Below are positions 5,522 to 6,635 of a stretch of DNA of 6,635 nucleotides, piece after piece. The notes beneath the pieces are model-generated. The model was not told the DNA's origin. It ran no database searches and was given only the letters and a program-made list of their open reading frames with translations. Made by a program: the position numbers and the translations under genes. The stretch's first letter is position 1. Every line of letters begins with the position of its first letter. The stretch comes from DASVDK01 sp036562265 [NCBI: Thermodesulfobacteriota bacterium] (GTDB lineage: Bacteria > DASVDK01), in contig DATCKS010000151.1 of NCBI GenBank assembly GCA_036562265.1, positions 1 through 6,635 on the forward strand, given 5' to 3'.

Positions 5522-6635
5522 GTGCCCGAGACGCTTGCAGGCCTCGCGCACGGATTCGCCGCCGCGCTCGGGCCGGAGCTCCTCGGCTACGCCTTCGCCG
5601 GCTGCATCGTCGGGACGCTCGTGGGCGTGCTGCCCGGCGTCGGGCCCCTCGCCGGCATCAGCCTCCTCTTGCCGGTCACCTTCGGCCTCGACGCCACGCG
5701 CGCCCTCGTGCTCCTCGCCGGCATCTACTACGGCTCGATGTACGGGGGCTCGACCACGTCGATCCTCATGCGGATCCCCGGCGAGGCGGCGTCGGTCATG
5801 ACCTGCCTCGACGGCTACGCGATGACCAGGAAGGGCCGGGGCGGGGCGGCCCTGGCCATCGCGGCGGTCGGCTCCTTCGTCGCCGGGACGCTCAGCGTCG
5901 TGGCGCTCATGCTGCTCGCGCCGCCGCTCGCGGAGTTCGCCCTGCGCTTCGGGCCGCCCGAGTACACGGCGCTCCTCGTGCTGGGTCTCCTCGTGCTCGC
6001 CTTCATGAGCACCGGCTCGATGCCGAGGGCGCTCGCCATGGCGACCCTCGGCCTCCTGGTCGGCATGGTGGGCATCGACACGATGACCGGCTTCACCCGC
6101 TTCACCTTCGGGGTGGTGGAGCTGTCGGACGGGATCGGCATCGTGCCGATCGCGGTCGGCCTGTTCGGCATCTCGGAGATCCTGCTCAGCGCGGGGCAAC
6201 CGACGCCGCCGGCCGTCACGAAGCCCCGGTTGCGGGAACTCCTCCCCTCGCGAGAGGAGTGGCGGCGCTCGGCGGCGCCGATCGGCCGCGGCACGCTCCT
6301 CGGGTTCCTGATCGGCGTGATCCCCGGCTCGGCCCACATCATCGCGTCGTTCGTCTCCTACGCCGTCGAGCGCCGGCTCTCGCGCCGCCGCGACGAGTTC
6401 GGCCGGGGGGCGATCGAGGGGGTCGCGGGCCCCGAGTCGGCCAACAACGCCGCCGCCTCCGGCGCCCTGGTGCCGATGCTCGCGCTCGGCGTCCCGTCCG
6501 GCCCCATCCCCGCCGTCATGCTGGCGGCCATCATGGTCCACGGGCTCCAGCCGGGCCCCATGCTGATCCAGCAGTCGCCCGACCTCTTCTGGGGGTTCAT
6601 CGCGAGCATGTACGTCGGCAACGTCGTGCTGCTGA
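5522..6635 (+). CDS. tctA: Tripartite tricarboxylate transporter large permease TctA (partial, runs off window)
   Basis: Open from a GTG at 5522 to the window end in the same frame, 371 residues of an expected 500 or so. The GTG is the only sensible start: the in-frame TctB stop is just one codon (GCG) upstream, and the protein aligns with the usual TctA N-terminus (GLAHGFAAALGPELLGYAFAG). TctA is the multi-spanning permease that moves carboxylates with a cation. Signatures: GTLVGVLPGVGPLAGIS (31-47), YGGSTTSILMRIPGE (74-88), CLDGYAMTRKGRGGAALAIAA (95-115), then in the second half a repeat of the first motif, GFLIGVIPGSAHIIASF (261-277), and AIEGVAGPESANNAAASG (297-314), GVPSGP (323-328), MVHGLQPGP (338-346). 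The two halves show the internal duplication of the family. A cytoplasmic loop about 228-252 separates them. A binding protein (TctC) gene, if present, is not in this window. Confidence 0.95.
   Translation, partial: MPETLAGLAHGFAAALGPELLGYAFAGCIVGTLVGVLPGVGPLAGISLLLPVTFGLDATRALVLLAGIYYGSMYGGSTTSILMRIPGEAASVMTCLDGYAMTRKGRGGAALAIAAVGSFVAGTLSVVALMLLAPPLAEFALRFGPPEYTALLVLGLLVLAFMSTGSMPRALAMATLGLLVGMVGIDTMTGFTRFTFGVVELSDGIGIVPIAVGLFGISEILLSAGQPTPPAVTKPRLRELLPSREEWRRSAAPIGRGTLLGFLIGVIPGSAHIIASFVSYAVERRLSRRRDEFGRGAIEGVAGPESANNAAASGALVPMLALGVPSGPIPAVMLAAIMVHGLQPGPMLIQQSPDLFWGFIASMYVGNVVLL

Noticed and set aside
3803-6541. Very long open frame on the - strand (912 codons) spanning the binding protein, palindrome, tctB and tctA
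   Set aside because: Its predicted protein is extremely rich in Arg, Glu, Gly, Asp and His with no recognisable domain. It is a product of GC-rich third positions opposite well-supported genes.
6633-6635. TGA at the extreme end of the window as the tctA stop
   Set aside because: It is out of frame with tctA, whose last full codon is CTG at 6632-6634, and the protein is about 130 residues short of the family length.
1-6635. CRISPR array, tRNA/rRNA genes, integrase, defence genes or phage genes
   Set aside because: No spaced direct repeats, no tRNA-like cloverleaf or rRNA segments, and no such protein motifs were seen. The window is a metabolic/transport operon, not a mobile island.

Overview
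The window is a high-GC (about 70% by eye) bacterial segment that is almost completely coding on the + strand. Gaps between genes are 12, -4, -4, 11, 38, 96 and 3 bases, which looks like one long operon cut at both ends. The gene types (ABC importer parts, a tripartite tricarboxylate transporter and carboxylic-acid enzymes) together with strong GC-ending codon use suggest a soil or groundwater proteobacterium or a Rokubacteria/Methylomirabilota-like lineage. That placement is a weak inference; no marker gene is present.

Layout: (1) bases 1-74, the last 23 codons of a gene that looks like the C-terminal TOBE-type end of an ABC transporter ATPase; (2) 87-1079, an NAD(P)-dependent D-2-hydroxyacid dehydrogenase; (3) 1076-2038 and 2035-2985, two tandem alpha/beta-hydrolase paralogues about 74% identical over the alignable part, each with an intact Ser-Asp-His triad; (4) 2997-3908, a fumarylacetoacetate hydrolase (FAH) family enzyme with intact metal ligands; (5) 3947-4978, a secreted ABC-type solute-binding protein; (6) 4983-5051, a 69-base imperfect palindrome resembling the REP/RAYT-associated class of short mobile repeats; (7) 5075-5518, TctB, and 5522 to the window end, TctA, the small and large membrane subunits of a tripartite tricarboxylate transporter.

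The likely shared job is uptake and breakdown of an organic acid or ring-cleavage-type compound. The solute-binding protein and the upstream ABC ATPase would import one substrate, TctA/TctB would import a carboxylate, and the hydrolases, FAH enzyme and dehydrogenase would hydrolyse C-C or ester bonds and interconvert 2-oxo and 2-hydroxy acids. The substrate cannot be read from the sequence. The points most worth following up are the mosaic nucleotide identity of the tandem hydrolases, the palindromic element sitting exactly at the binding-protein/permease junction, and the mixing of two unrelated transporter classes around one enzyme cassette.
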